NCBI GenBank assembly: GCA_028685295.1
Contig: JAQUEL010000002.1
Coordinates: forward strand, 1-64,000
DNA length: 64,000 nucleotides
DNA from: a bacterium
Lineage (GTDB): Bacteria; UBP13; UBA5359
Direction of reading: 5' to 3'
Numbering within the stretch: position 1 is the stretch's first letter; every line of letters begins with the position of its first letter. The notes beneath the pieces were generated by a model that ran no database searches, was not told where the DNA came from, and saw nothing but the letters and a program-made list of their open reading frames with translations. Below are positions 8,912 through 17,554 of this stretch, one piece after another. Made by a program: the position numbers and the translations under genes.

Positions 8912-10090
8912 CTATATGGCCAGCACTCCTTCGACCTCGTAAACTTCTCTCAGAGCCAGGGCAGCCGCACCCAAAGCGGCTCCGTCATGCAGAGATGAAA
9001 CCTGGACCGCCAGTTGGCGTAAAGAAGAGCTTAAAGTATGAACTGATAGATCCCGGCGTGCGCTTTCCACCAACGGAGAGTCTTCCCAGGCAAGGGGGCC
9101 GGCAAAGATCAACATACGTGGATTGAAGAGATTGACAGCATTGGCTACAGCCATGCCGATATGCTCACCCGCCTGTTTAAGAAGATTTACAACCTCCGTA
9201 TCGCCTACGGCAGCCGCCTCTTTCAACCTATTGAGATCCTCGGACGAATATCTGCCCGATTGCCTGATGCCGGATATCTTTTCCAATAAGGCCCTGCCGG
9301 AGGCCAGAGTCTCCAGGCAGCCTCTGTTACCGCAATAACACAGCGGCCCGTCCCGCTTTATTACGGTATGCCCCATCTCCCCGGAACTGTTGCTCGTGCC
9401 ACGATATATTCTGCCCTCACTGTAAATACCCAGGCCGATACCGATATCTATATCTACCAGTAGAAAGTTTTCCACTCCCCTTGCCCGGCCGAACCAGCTT
9501 TCGGCTATGGCCATGCTGCGGGAGGAATCCTCAATGCTTACCGGTATACCGTAGCGTTCGGCCAGCATATCGCCAACGGGAATATCTCTGAATCCCGGAA
9601 TATTGACGCTCAATAGAAATCCGGAACCTTCCGGCATAATGACGCCGGGAGCAGCAAAGCCTATTTGCCTGGCAGCTCCGGATATTCCAATCAAGCTGTC
9701 TATCAGCCTAAAAACGGCTTCCATCAGGCTCTCTATGCCGGCATCGGGGCTTATATCCTGAGAACTTTCCGCCTGGATCGCTCCATCCAGACCGCATCGT
9801 ACAGCTACAACCCTTCCCGGGCTCAAAGCCACTCCTATAAAAGACCCACTATTCGATCTGATTCTCAAAAGCTGCCTCGGCCGTCCTATAGCCGGATTGC
9901 TCAGACCACAGCTCTCCAGCCACCCTTCTGACAGCAACTCTCCGGTTATATTTGTAAGGCTCTTTGAATCCAGTCCCGTAGCCTCGGTCATTTCCGCCCG
10001 AGAGAGCGTGCCGTTGATACGCAATAGGTTCATGACCCTGGTCCGGTTGATGCGTTTCATCAGGCTATGGTTGCCGATTAAATATTGCAA
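8912..10090 (-). CDS. ROK-family transcriptional regulator (NagC/XylR type)
   Basis: The 392-residue protein begins with a winged helix (LMKRINRTRVMNLLRINGTL, then SRAEMTEATGLDSKSLTNIT) followed by a ROK sugar-kinase-like domain. The ROK part has GEMGHTVIKRDG and the zinc-binding CYCGNRGCLETLASG (His and three Cys ligands), as in NagC and Mlc. These proteins repress sugar-uptake and catabolic genes and respond to a sugar or sugar phosphate. The best start is TTG at 10090; an ATG exists ten codons later but would cut the conserved N-terminal arm. A 20-bp near-palindrome lies 10 bases upstream, suggesting autoregulation. The inducer is unknown. Confidence 0.88.
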   Translation of the reverse strand: MQYLIGNHSLMKRINRTRVMNLLRINGTLSRAEMTEATGLDSKSLTNITGELLSEGWLESCGLSNPAIGRPRQLLRIRSNSGSFIGVALSPGRVVAVRCGLDGAIQAESSQDISPDAGIESLMEAVFRLIDSLIGISGAARQIGFAAPGVIMPEGSGFLLSVNIPGFRDIPVGDMLAERYGIPVSIEDSSRSMAIAESWFGRARGVENFLLVDIDIGIGLGIYSEGRIYRGTSNSSGEMGHTVIKRDGPLCYCGNRGCLETLASGRALLEKISGIRQSGRYSSEDLNRLKEAAAVGDTEVVNLLKQAGEHIGMAVANAVNLFNPRMLIFAGPLAWEDSPLVESARRDLSVHTLSSSLRQLAVQVSSLHDGAALGAAALALREVYEVEGVLAI

Positions 10091-10100
10091 GAGAATACTC

Positions 10101-10120
10101 CGTCAGTATATATGCTGACG
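10101..10120. promoter_or_regulatory. Probable ROK operator (20-bp imperfect palindrome)
   Basis: The sequence CGTCAG-TATATATG-CTGACG has perfect 6-bp arms and pairs at 18 of 20 positions when read as a palindrome. It sits 10 bases upstream of the ROK gene start and is followed by AT-rich sequence, fitting an autoregulatory operator. Confidence 0.5.
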
Positions 10121-10233
10121 ATATTATATCACAAGATCGTCCTGAGCAGAGCAACGATACAGGCCAAGTCCTCTTCTGTCCGGTCACCGAAAGGAAGAGA
10201 GCTTTGCCGCCTATTATTTTCCTGATTGTTAGG

Positions 10234-11103
10234 TTATTTAATCCAGCCTTTGAGATAAGGAACAGGGTTTACGGCACTACCATTTTTACGCACCTCAAAG
10301 TGCAAATGCGGTCCGGTGGATACGCCCGTTGACCCACTCTTGGCTATGACCTGTCCTCGGGTGACCCTCTGTCCCGGCTTGACTAAGAGAACGGAATTAT
10401 GGCCGTAACGGGTGGTTAACCCATTTCCGTGATCTATAATGACCAGATTGCCGTAACCACCGGCCTTTCTGGCCAGGATAACCTTGCCGCCACGGCAGGC
10501 CTTGACCGTTGTTCCGGTAGATACCGCTATATCCAAACCGGCATGCAGACGCTTGCTTCTCGATACCGGATGTACCCTTAAGCCGAAACGCGATGTAATG
10601 CGTCCGCTGGAAACCGGCCGTAGAAAGCGTTGTGGTTTGGAAACCTGCTTCTTCGGCGATGTAACCTGCAACCGGCCGCCCGGAACGATCAATCTGGCAC
10701 CGGGTACTAATCCTTCATGATCATCGATATCAGGATTGGCATTCAGCAATGCCTCCAGAGGAATTTTATAAAGAGCAGCTATCTCATCAAGAGTCTGTCC
10801 CTCTTCCACATCGTGAATAACACCATCTACGGGTGGTAGATTGAGTATTTGATTTACCTTGATAAGGTCCGGATTCACAATATTATTGGACCATTGTAAT
10901 GTGGTAAGCTGTAAACCGTGCATCTCGGCGATCTTACGTAGAGTATCGCCCTTTTTAACTACATAGGTAGATATTATTCCCGGCTTAAGTGCCGCTTTAC
11001 CGGAATTAACACCACCATCACTATCCTGAGCTTCGACCGGTTGCTGACCGCCGGCCATGCCTAGATAGATAGCAGCCGCTGCTGCCAGCAGCTTGATATC
11101 CAT
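10234..11103 (-). CDS. Secreted LysM-M23 peptidoglycan endopeptidase
   Basis: The 289-residue protein has an N-terminal signal-like hydrophobic segment (2-18), two LysM repeats (about 46-90 and 97-141) that bind peptidoglycan, and a C-terminal M23/LytM domain. Zinc ligands of an active LytM enzyme are present: His187 and Asp191 (HAGLD) and His268 in the HxH of GPHLHFE, with His266 beside it. It should cleave peptide cross-links in the wall during growth or remodelling. The ATG follows GGGGGAAGG. A c-di-AMP riboswitch lies directly upstream, the well-known arrangement for wall hydrolases, so expression should fall when c-di-AMP is high. Confidence 0.92.
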   Translation of the reverse strand: MDIKLLAAAAAIYLGMAGGQQPVEAQDSDGGVNSGKAALKPGIISTYVVKKGDTLRKIAEMHGLQLTTLQWSNNIVNPDLIKVNQILNLPPVDGVIHDVEEGQTLDEIAALYKIPLEALLNANPDIDDHEGLVPGARLIVPGGRLQVTSPKKQVSKPQRFLRPVSSGRITSRFGLRVHPVSRSKRLHAGLDIAVSTGTTVKACRGGKVILARKAGGYGNLVIIDHGNGLTTRYGHNSVLLVKPGQRVTRGQVIAKSGSTGVSTGPHLHFEVRKNGSAVNPVPYLKGWIK

Positions 11104-11118
11104 TTTTTACCTTCCCCC

Positions 11119-11234
11119 ATATTGCCGACGAGGTTAGCTGACGGGTAACGGCCGGTGGATAGCCTATTCGCCCAAGCGAAATTCACCCCTAACAACGGTT
11201 CCCCCGTTCTTCTTGTGAAGATTAGGCTTTATTT
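11119..11234 (-). promoter_or_regulatory. c-di-AMP riboswitch (ydaO/yuaA type) upstream of the LysM-M23 gene
   Basis: Minus-strand reading shows the conserved ydaO blocks in order: GAACGGGGGAACC, then AGGGGTGAAT, a variable stem, AATAGGCTATCC, and the hallmark CCCGTCAGCTAACCTCGT followed by CGGCA. The element ends just before the ribosome binding site of the LysM-M23 gene. Established members bind c-di-AMP and are genetic off-switches of wall hydrolase and potassium transport genes. No intrinsic terminator with a T-run is evident before the gene, so control may act at translation initiation. The 5' limit is set from the promoter position and is approximate. Confidence 0.9.
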
Positions 11235-11240
11235 GGGCCT

Positions 11241-11269
11241 ATGTTACATGATTGATATTTTTGTGTCAA
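11241..11269 (-). promoter_or_regulatory. Sigma-70-type promoter of the riboswitch-LysM-M23 transcript
   Basis: On the minus strand TTGACA (11269-11264) and TAACAT (11246-11241) are separated by exactly 17 bases. A start site near 11234 would place the riboswitch at the very 5' end of the mRNA, as expected. Confidence 0.7.
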
Positions 11270-11394
11270 GAATAGCTGTAATAGCTATTGTATGCTTGTA
11301 ACTCTAACAATTGCTTGGTATATATGATGAATTCACCACTGCAAAAACAGGCATTTATGGATACTTTTTTGCTCTTCTTGGATCTTTCGTGTTT

Positions 11395-12321
11395 TTAAGA
11401 CAAGGGTTCAACGCTGTAGCTTACTCTGATCGTCCTTGTCTCTCCAGGCTGCAGTATATTGAGAGTGCCGGCACCCTCCCAGCCCGGCCGACATAAGGTT
11501 TCATAAGCGCCCAATCCTCTGGTCCAGGGTTCTATGCAGACAAAGGAGGCGCCGGCCGTGGAAAAAACTACCAGTGCTTCTATCCAATCATCGAAATCAA
11601 TATGGATAACCCTGGCTGCACCGGTATCCGTAAGCGATGCCCTATGTCCGCACATGCCGCTGAAGACAGCATCATACTGTACGCCATCTTCCAGCATCAA
11701 AGTAGAGTCTACCGGCACAACAGCGCCTGTCGGTACAAGAGATTCCGGATCCAGTTGCAAGCGCTGGCTACAAGGCAGATCAATTTTTACTCCCTGCCGG
11801 GAATTGTCCGAGAGTGCAAAATAAGAATGATAACCAAAGGCTAAAGGTGCCGGTGTTGCTCCTGCATTCCTAAAAAATGCTGTTGCAGAAAGATTGCCTG
11901 GGACTATGGTATAAGCAAGCCTGAAATCGATATCAAAAGGGTAGTATCTCCCTCTTATCTCCCTGGGTATGCAACATCCATACTCAACCCTGATAGTACT
12001 CTCTTTCACCTGTTCCGCCGTCTTTTTCCAAACGGCATCCGGTAGAATACCATGGATAGGCATTCTATACTCTTCTTCCAGGCCGTATATTCTATAACTC
12101 TCCGGCCGAGGTTTATCACCGCTCCTGTCCCAGGTGCGACCTACGGAAGGGAAGAGTACCGGATTGCCGCCTTTGTAAAATTTTCCCCTCTCGCCCGGAA
12201 CTCCTTTGGGACGGTAGAAAACCTCTCGGCCGCCGACATGCCAGGAGAAGAGGTTACAACCAAAATCAGGAGCTATGGAAAATGAGCTTCCATCGTTAAG
12301 AGAATAACGATCGATCTTCAA
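11395..12321 (-). CDS. Aldose 1-epimerase (galactose mutarotase)-like protein
   Basis: The 308-residue protein has the beta-sandwich mutarotase-like pattern: NPVLFPSVGR near residue 53, MPIHG (about 88), the FGYHSYFAL segment with the usual catalytic-type His, and CIEPWTRG near the C-terminus. Members interconvert sugar anomers or act on hexose-6-phosphates. No signal peptide is present. The start is TTG at 12321, preceded by a strong AGGAGGAGG; no ATG lies near. It is 12 bases downstream of the GHL10-like gene and probably co-transcribed. The sugar is not identifiable. Confidence 0.8.
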   Translation of the reverse strand: MKIDRYSLNDGSSFSIAPDFGCNLFSWHVGGREVFYRPKGVPGERGKFYKGGNPVLFPSVGRTWDRSGDKPRPESYRIYGLEEEYRMPIHGILPDAVWKKTAEQVKESTIRVEYGCCIPREIRGRYYPFDIDFRLAYTIVPGNLSATAFFRNAGATPAPLAFGYHSYFALSDNSRQGVKIDLPCSQRLQLDPESLVPTGAVVPVDSTLMLEDGVQYDAVFSGMCGHRASLTDTGAARVIHIDFDDWIEALVVFSTAGASFVCIEPWTRGLGAYETLCRPGWEGAGTLNILQPGETRTIRVSYSVEPLS

Positions 12322-12333
12322 ATCCGCCTCCTC

Positions 12334-13638
12334 CTACTTTACCTTATCCGCCCAGGCATCCCTGATAACATCCCAATAATTATAGCGCTCTATCCAGTAG
12401 AGATCGAATAACATCACACCCTGACCTTTGTGCCTGATCAACTTTATCGCCTGTTTCAGCCGCTCCGGCTTGTTCTTATACATCAGCATATAGAGCCCGC
12501 CTATCAATGGAGTTTTCTTCCGAGTTACCCAGTAAGCCATATCCATGGCCCCTTCCACTGTGGGCAGATTGGGATTGTCATTGACCTCCGCCCTGGTAAT
12601 ACGGTCGAAATAATATCCCAGCATCATGCAATCGTAAATCTCTGCCATTCCAGTCTGGTGATAATCAGAAGAAGCCAGAGAACTGGTAGGTCTGAACTCA
12701 TTGCTGGCCCAGTTAACGCCCATTCCCCAGTGATGCCTGTACCATCCGCCATAGTAGGCGCTAAAAGCGCATTTCTGGCGAGCCTTGGTTACCGTCACTT
12801 TGGCTTTCTCTGCAAAATCTCTGATTACCTGAGATCTCCATTTAAGCCACTTTGTCCTCCAGATCCCGCCACCAAAAACATCATCAGGCCATACGGCCAC
12901 CCGGCAACCGATATATTGCTCAAAGGCCTGCCGGCTGGCCGGGCTGAAATCGGCGTTAAAATCAGCAAAGCGGCAATAATCAAGGCAAATGCCGTCAAGG
13001 GCATATTTTTCTGCAATCTCGCGAAGAAGGCTCAATTCATAATCCTGAACCTCTTTAATTACCGGATTTACAAAAACAAAGGGATAGCTGGAGGATATCT
13101 TTTGCATCTTCTCACTTCTGTATATTACTGTTTCCCAATCAGGATGGAGAAAAACCGGACCTATGCGATAATCAGCTCCGGCCCTGAGAGTGCCTTCTGT
13201 AAAGACGGGGAAGCCGGCATATACCTTAAGTCCAAAGCGACGTCCCGTCTCCAGAACATCCTTTACGGCATCAAAACCGGCAGGAAAATTACAGGCCTGG
13301 GGCGTACCTTTGGCAAGCTCGCTCCAAAGGCTCATATGAGGTGCAATACGGCTGGGGTAGAGCACCAGCCCACTGACATCCTTTACACTCAGGACTACAG
13401 TATCAGCACCCGAGGCTTTTATCCTTGTCATAAAAGCCTCTATGTTTTCATGACTTGATAAGCGCTGACAATTAGCATAGGCATCTATCCAGATCGCCTT
13501 AGCGGGCAATCTATTTCCAACAGCTGTAGGTGCTCCCGTTATATCTTCCGCCTGCGACCATCCGGTAAAAAACATTCTACATGCTACAACGGCAACGATT
13601 ATGGCCCTGAATATAGATCGTCTCATTAAGCATAACAT
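12334..13638 (-). CDS. Exported glycosyl-hydrolase-like protein (GHL10/DUF187 type)
   Basis: The 434-residue protein starts with a signal peptide (hydrophobic about 8-25, then AEDITG). The body looks like a TIM barrel of the GHL10 / alpha-amylase-like superfamily: KAIWIDAYANCQRL, the strand ADTVVLSVKD, GLKVYAGFPVF, and DGICLDYCRF with an acidic residue at the end of a core strand. Such proteins are often anchored or secreted wall- or glycan-acting enzymes; no activity can be assigned. The start could be the ATG at 13638 or the one four codons later. It forms a short leftward operon with the mutarotase-like gene. Confidence 0.7.
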   Translation of the reverse strand: MLCLMRRSIFRAIIVAVVACRMFFTGWSQAEDITGAPTAVGNRLPAKAIWIDAYANCQRLSSHENIEAFMTRIKASGADTVVLSVKDVSGLVLYPSRIAPHMSLWSELAKGTPQACNFPAGFDAVKDVLETGRRFGLKVYAGFPVFTEGTLRAGADYRIGPVFLHPDWETVIYRSEKMQKISSSYPFVFVNPVIKEVQDYELSLLREIAEKYALDGICLDYCRFADFNADFSPASRQAFEQYIGCRVAVWPDDVFGGGIWRTKWLKWRSQVIRDFAEKAKVTVTKARQKCAFSAYYGGWYRHHWGMGVNWASNEFRPTSSLASSDYHQTGMAEIYDCMMLGYYFDRITRAEVNDNPNLPTVEGAMDMAYWVTRKKTPLIGGLYMLMYKNKPERLKQAIKLIRHKGQGVMLFDLYWIERYNYWDVIRDAWADKVK

Positions 13639-13678
13639 CCCTTACGAATTCCCTCTTGGTATTCAACGCAGACAAGCT

Positions 13679-13728
13679 GAAATCCTACCTGGTAAGGTTT
13701 ACCGTCTGCCTGGTAAGGGTAGAATTTC
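13679..13728. repeat. Inverted repeat / leader hairpin before the Lon-family protease gene
   Basis: GAAATCCTACC (13679-13689) pairs with GGTAGAATTTC (13718-13728) with one mismatch. The loop contains its own small hairpin, GGTAA-GGT-TTACC. The structure lies 30 bases upstream of the protease start and could be an operator or a structured 5' leader. It is not a match to the CIRCE heat-shock element. Confidence 0.4.
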
Positions 13729-13757
13729 AAAAGAGTGTATCATCAAGGAGGTTTCTC

Positions 13758-16229
13758 ATGAATAAAATCAATGAGGTTCCAGTAGAAAATCTGAGGCATT
13801 ACGTAAACCCGGAGCAATTCGATTTTGAAACCACCAAGGATATAGCCCCGCTTACCGGCACCGTTGGCCAGGAGAGAGCTATCAGCGCTCTTAATTTCGG
13901 CTTTAACATCAAGACAGGAGGTTTTAATATCTATGCTGCCGGAGCCAAAGGAACGGGCAAAAATTCTACTATCAAGGCCTTTGTGCATGATAAGGCTCGA
14001 CAGGAAGACCCTCATTGTGACTGGGTTTATGTTAACAATTTTAAGGAGACTGATAAACCTAAGACCATCAGCGTTCCTACCGGCAAAGGTCCGGAACTGG
14101 CCGCAGATATGGACCAGTTGATAGCTGCCTGTAAAGAAGAGATCCCGCGTGCTTTTGAGAATGAAGATTATGATAAACGCAAGAGCGAGATCCTTAAGGA
14201 TGTTCAAAAACGCCGCGACGAAATTCTTACGGAAATTCAGGCCATAGCTGAGAATAGCGGCTTCATAATAGAGATGACCAATATGGGGATTGTCACCGTT
14301 CCTGCCAAAAAAGGCAAACCTATGTCCAGAGATGAGTTTGAAGCTCTGGATAAAGATGAGAAGGACCGTTTGCAGGACAAGCTTATCAACCTTCAGACAG
14401 AGATCGGCCAGGCTCAGAATAAGGCCAGAAAGCTGGAACAAGAGGCAGAAGAGAAAATACGCAGCCTGGATAAAGAGGTGGCGCTCTTTGCTATTGGACA
14501 TCTGCTGGATAGAATACGAGATGATTATAAAGAATGCTCCAAGGTAATAGATTATTTAGGCGAAGTGCAGAATGATATTATCGAACATCTGGATAATTTC
14601 AAACATGTCGCACGGCCGGAGGGAGCTACAGATGGCCAGCTTGCTTTGATGCAGGCGTTAGGACAGGGGGAGCCTACCTTCGATCAATATAAGGTCAACG
14701 TTTTTATAACCAACGGTCATGCTGAGGGTGCTCCTGTGGTTATTGAGAATAACCCGACATATTATAATCTGATAGGCCGGATAGATTACGATGCTAAGTT
14801 CGGCGTCATGACCACCAACTTCAATTTAGTCAAGCCTGGAGCTATTCACAGAGCCAACGGTGGCTATCTGGTACTGCAGGCGCTGGATCTGCTGATGAAC
14901 TTTCAATCATGGGACGCTTTAAAAAGAGTGTTGAGAAGCGGTGAGATTACCATAGAGAATATCGGTGATCAATACCGTCCTATCCCCACTTCCACTCTAA
15001 AACCCGAACCTATTCCGGTCAATGTCAAGGTCATCCTCATCGGGAATCCGATGATCTATCATCTGCTTTACGCCTATGACGAGGATTTTCCCAAACTTTT
15101 CAAGGTTAAGGCCGATTTCGGGCCGGATATGAATCGTAATGACGAGCATATACATGAATATGCCTCGTTTATCACTGCCCGTGTCAATGAAGCCGGATTA
15201 AAGCATTTTCATAAGAGCGGTGTGGCCAGAATAGTGGAGTATGGCTCCCGTCTGATTGAGAACCAGAAGAAGCTCTCCACACGTTTTATCGAAATATCGG
15301 ATATCATCAGCGAAGCCAGTTACTGGGCCGATAAGGATAACAGCGAGTATGTCATGGCCCGACATGTAGAAAAAGCGCTGTACGAGAAAAAATATCGCTC
15401 CAGCATGATAGAAGAACGCCTGCAGGAGATGATCAACGAAGGTACTCTGCTTATCGATACTGAGGGCGCTGTCGTGGGGCAGGTCAACGGTTTATCCGTG
15501 CTGGATATTGGAGATTATATGTTCGGCAAGCCTTCCCGCATCACCGCCAAGACATTTGTCGGACGGTCAGGAGTAACCAACATTGAGCGGGAAACAGCTA
15601 TGGGCGGTCCGATACATAATAAAGGTGTCATGATCCTAACCGGATACCTGGGAAGCAAATTCGCTGTTGATAAGCCCCTGGCTCTATCCGCCAGCATCAC
15701 TTTCGAGCAGGAATATGGTGGAGTGGAAGGAGATAGCGCTTCCAGTACAGAGCTTTATGCCATATTATCAAGCCTGGCGGAGGTGCCCATCAGACAAAAT
15801 CTGGCGGTTACCGGATCCGTCAATCAAAAAGGAGAGATTCAGCCTATAGGAGGCGTCAATCAGAAGATCGAAGGTTTTTTCGATGTCTGTCGCCTACGCG
15901 GCCTGACAGGAGATCAGGGCATTATGATCCCTCACCAGAATGTCAAGCATTTGATGTTGAGAAATGATATCATAGAAGCCGTTAAGAACGGAAGTTTTCA
16001 TATCTTCCCCGTAAAATCCATAGATGAAGGCATCGAAATACTCACCGATATGGAAGCCGGGGCCAGAGATGAAAACGGGAAATATCCGGAGAACAGCATC
16101 TTTGGCAAAGCTGACAATAAGATCCAGCAATTTACCGATATCATGCGTATTTTTGGCGGCGGCGAAGATACGGAAGAGCGTAAGAAAGGTAAGATGGGCA
16201 TGGCTGCAGAGGGAATAGACGAAGAATAA
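13758..16229 (+). CDS. Lon-family ATP-dependent protease (AAA_32 type, LonB-like)
   Basis: The product is 823 residues from the ATG at 13758, chosen because AAGGAGG lies 6 bases upstream; the longer frame from 13656 lacks a site and family-like sequence. It has a Walker A AGAKGTGKNST with Lys68, a long helical insertion (about 130-270), AAA lid segments, and a C-terminal Lon protease domain. The Ser-Lys dyad is visible as Ser660 in GDSAS and Lys703 in GGVNQKIEG, 43 residues apart as in E. coli Lon. There is no N-terminal Lon substrate domain and no membrane insertion. It should degrade unfolded or regulatory proteins in the cytosol. It is monocistronic with its own terminator. Confidence 0.9.
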   Translation: MNKINEVPVENLRHYVNPEQFDFETTKDIAPLTGTVGQERAISALNFGFNIKTGGFNIYAAGAKGTGKNSTIKAFVHDKARQEDPHCDWVYVNNFKETDKPKTISVPTGKGPELAADMDQLIAACKEEIPRAFENEDYDKRKSEILKDVQKRRDEILTEIQAIAENSGFIIEMTNMGIVTVPAKKGKPMSRDEFEALDKDEKDRLQDKLINLQTEIGQAQNKARKLEQEAEEKIRSLDKEVALFAIGHLLDRIRDDYKECSKVIDYLGEVQNDIIEHLDNFKHVARPEGATDGQLALMQALGQGEPTFDQYKVNVFITNGHAEGAPVVIENNPTYYNLIGRIDYDAKFGVMTTNFNLVKPGAIHRANGGYLVLQALDLLMNFQSWDALKRVLRSGEITIENIGDQYRPIPTSTLKPEPIPVNVKVILIGNPMIYHLLYAYDEDFPKLFKVKADFGPDMNRNDEHIHEYASFITARVNEAGLKHFHKSGVARIVEYGSRLIENQKKLSTRFIEISDIISEASYWADKDNSEYVMARHVEKALYEKKYRSSMIEERLQEMINEGTLLIDTEGAVVGQVNGLSVLDIGDYMFGKPSRITAKTFVGRSGVTNIERETAMGGPIHNKGVMILTGYLGSKFAVDKPLALSASITFEQEYGGVEGDSASSTELYAILSSLAEVPIRQNLAVTGSVNQKGEIQPIGGVNQKIEGFFDVCRLRGLTGDQGIMIPHQNVKHLMLRNDIIEAVKNGSFHIFPVKSIDEGIEILTDMEAGARDENGKYPENSIFGKADNKIQQFTDIMRIFGGGEDTEERKKGKMGMAAEGIDEE

Positions 16230-16236
16230 GCTGTTA

Positions 16237-16270
16237 CCCCCTGGCACCCAAGCGCCAGGGGGCTTTCTTT
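16237..16270. terminator. Intrinsic terminator after the Lon-family gene
   Basis: A perfect 9-bp stem CCCCCTGGC / GCCAGGGGG with an 8-base loop is followed by CTTTCTTT. It lies between two convergent genes and overlaps the stop codon of the M50 protease gene, so it mainly serves the rightward transcript. Confidence 0.8.
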
Positions 16271-17429
16271 ATCCACCCATTTGCTGTTTCATACTGATCA
16301 ATCCGGCAATATCCTTGCGGCTGACGATACCTTCAAGCCCATCATCGCCAATAACCAGCAAACGCCCCGTATCGCCCTGGGCAATTCTCTCCAGAGCTTC
16401 AAAAGCATCATCATCGGGAGCCACTTCAAGATCGGAGGTCAGTGGACGTGCTGCCTGCCCGGCAGTAGTGCTGGGCCAATGATCGCGAGACACATCCTTA
16501 ATGTCATTGAAAACCACCAGGCCGACCAGCCGTTCATCTCTTAATACCGGAAATGCAGCGTGCTTGTAACGAAAAAAGTATTCCTCTACCAGGTGATCCA
16601 AAGTTATCTCAGCCGGAACTGTAATCACCTCTCTTGTCATAATCTGTCTTACCTTGACCTCTCCAAGAGAGCGCCTGATCAGTAATTGCTGATAGCTTTG
16701 CTGAGCTGCATTCTGCAGAAACCAACCTATAAGAACCAGCCATATGCCGCTGAAATTCCCGGCCAGCACCGATAGGATACCGAAGAATATCAGAGTATAG
16801 GCCACGCCTATACCTACATAAGAGGCTATACGGGTAGACCGGGTCAGATCACCGGTAACCCTCCATATAATAGATCTCAATACTCTGCCTCCATCCAGGG
16901 GAAAACCGGGCACAAGATTGAACACCGCCAGAACAAGATTGATAACGGTCAGATAAATACTTAGGCCTACCAGTAATACGCCCCAGTCCTGAGTAGCTGC
17001 CAGTCTGGCGATGGCATAGAAGATCACGGCCATCACCAGGCTTGTCAACGGCCCGACTATAGCCATTTTGAATTCAGCAGCCGCAGAGCCGGGTTCATCC
17101 ATCATCTGGGAAGCTCCGCCGAAAATAAAGAGTGTGATCCCTGATATGGGAATATTGTTGCGCCTAGCTACTACGGAATGCATCAATTCATGTATCAGTA
17201 CCGAAGCAAAGAGCAGCAAGGAAGCAATGGCGCCCAGCAACCAATGTGCCACCGGGCTGCGGGTGGGAAATATCTGTGGAAAATATCCGGCAGCCAGTGC
17301 ATAAGTCAAGAGAATGAAGATTATAAACCAGCTGTAATCAACATATATCGGTATACCGGCTACCCTACCCAAAAAAAACCCGTTCTGCAGCTGCAGCGGT
17401 TGCGCCGTCCCGCGGTTTTCACCATTCAT
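16269..17429 (-). CDS. Site-2 protease family (M50) metalloprotease with CBS domains
   Basis: The 386-residue membrane protein has about six hydrophobic segments. The zinc site is HELMH (residues 80-84) in the third segment, with the second ligand region NLVPGFPLDGGRVL typical of M50. Two CBS domains follow (about 255-380), with VRQIMTREVITVPAE and a second copy near RLLVIGDDGLEGIVSR. Members cut substrates within the membrane; CBS domains usually sense adenosyl nucleotides. The ATG at 17429 is preferred because GGGAGGTG precedes it by a few bases; a GTG three codons earlier lies inside that site. The substrate is unknown. It converges on the Lon-family gene. Confidence 0.88.
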   Translation of the reverse strand: MNGENRGTAQPLQLQNGFFLGRVAGIPIYVDYSWFIIFILLTYALAAGYFPQIFPTRSPVAHWLLGAIASLLLFASVLIHELMHSVVARRNNIPISGITLFIFGGASQMMDEPGSAAAEFKMAIVGPLTSLVMAVIFYAIARLAATQDWGVLLVGLSIYLTVINLVLAVFNLVPGFPLDGGRVLRSIIWRVTGDLTRSTRIASYVGIGVAYTLIFFGILSVLAGNFSGIWLVLIGWFLQNAAQQSYQQLLIRRSLGEVKVRQIMTREVITVPAEITLDHLVEEYFFRYKHAAFPVLRDERLVGLVVFNDIKDVSRDHWPSTTAGQAARPLTSDLEVAPDDDAFEALERIAQGDTGRLLVIGDDGLEGIVSRKDIAGLISMKQQMGG

Positions 17430-17502
17430 CGGTAACACCTCCCGGGATATTCTTACCCGGAGGATTACGGTTCAAACACCAAGGATTATCCATAAATAAG
17501 TA

Positions 17503-17526
17503 TAAAACCCTGGAGGTTATGCCTCC
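17503..17526 (-). terminator. Possible terminator after the LacI-DUF89 operon
   Basis: On the minus strand GGAGG-CATAA-CCTCC forms a short hairpin followed by AGGGTTTTATA, 29 bases past the LacI stop. The stem is only 5 bp and the T-run is short, so it is a weak candidate. Confidence 0.35.
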
Positions 17527-17554
17527 CTTTAGGTCAGGTGTCTAAAAGAGCTGC

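Noticed and set aside
12430-13458. 342-residue frame on the plus strand opposite the GHL10-like gene
   Set aside because: It mirrors a gene with a signal peptide and family motifs, lacks recognisable domains and a ribosome site.
13656-13757. Longer N-terminus of the Lon-family protein
   Set aside because: The extra 34 residues include the hairpin region, have no ribosome site and are unlike the family; the ATG at 13758 has an ideal site.
13743-14501. 252-residue minus-strand frame inside the Lon-family gene
   Set aside because: It is antisense to clearly conserved AAA sequence and has no family features.
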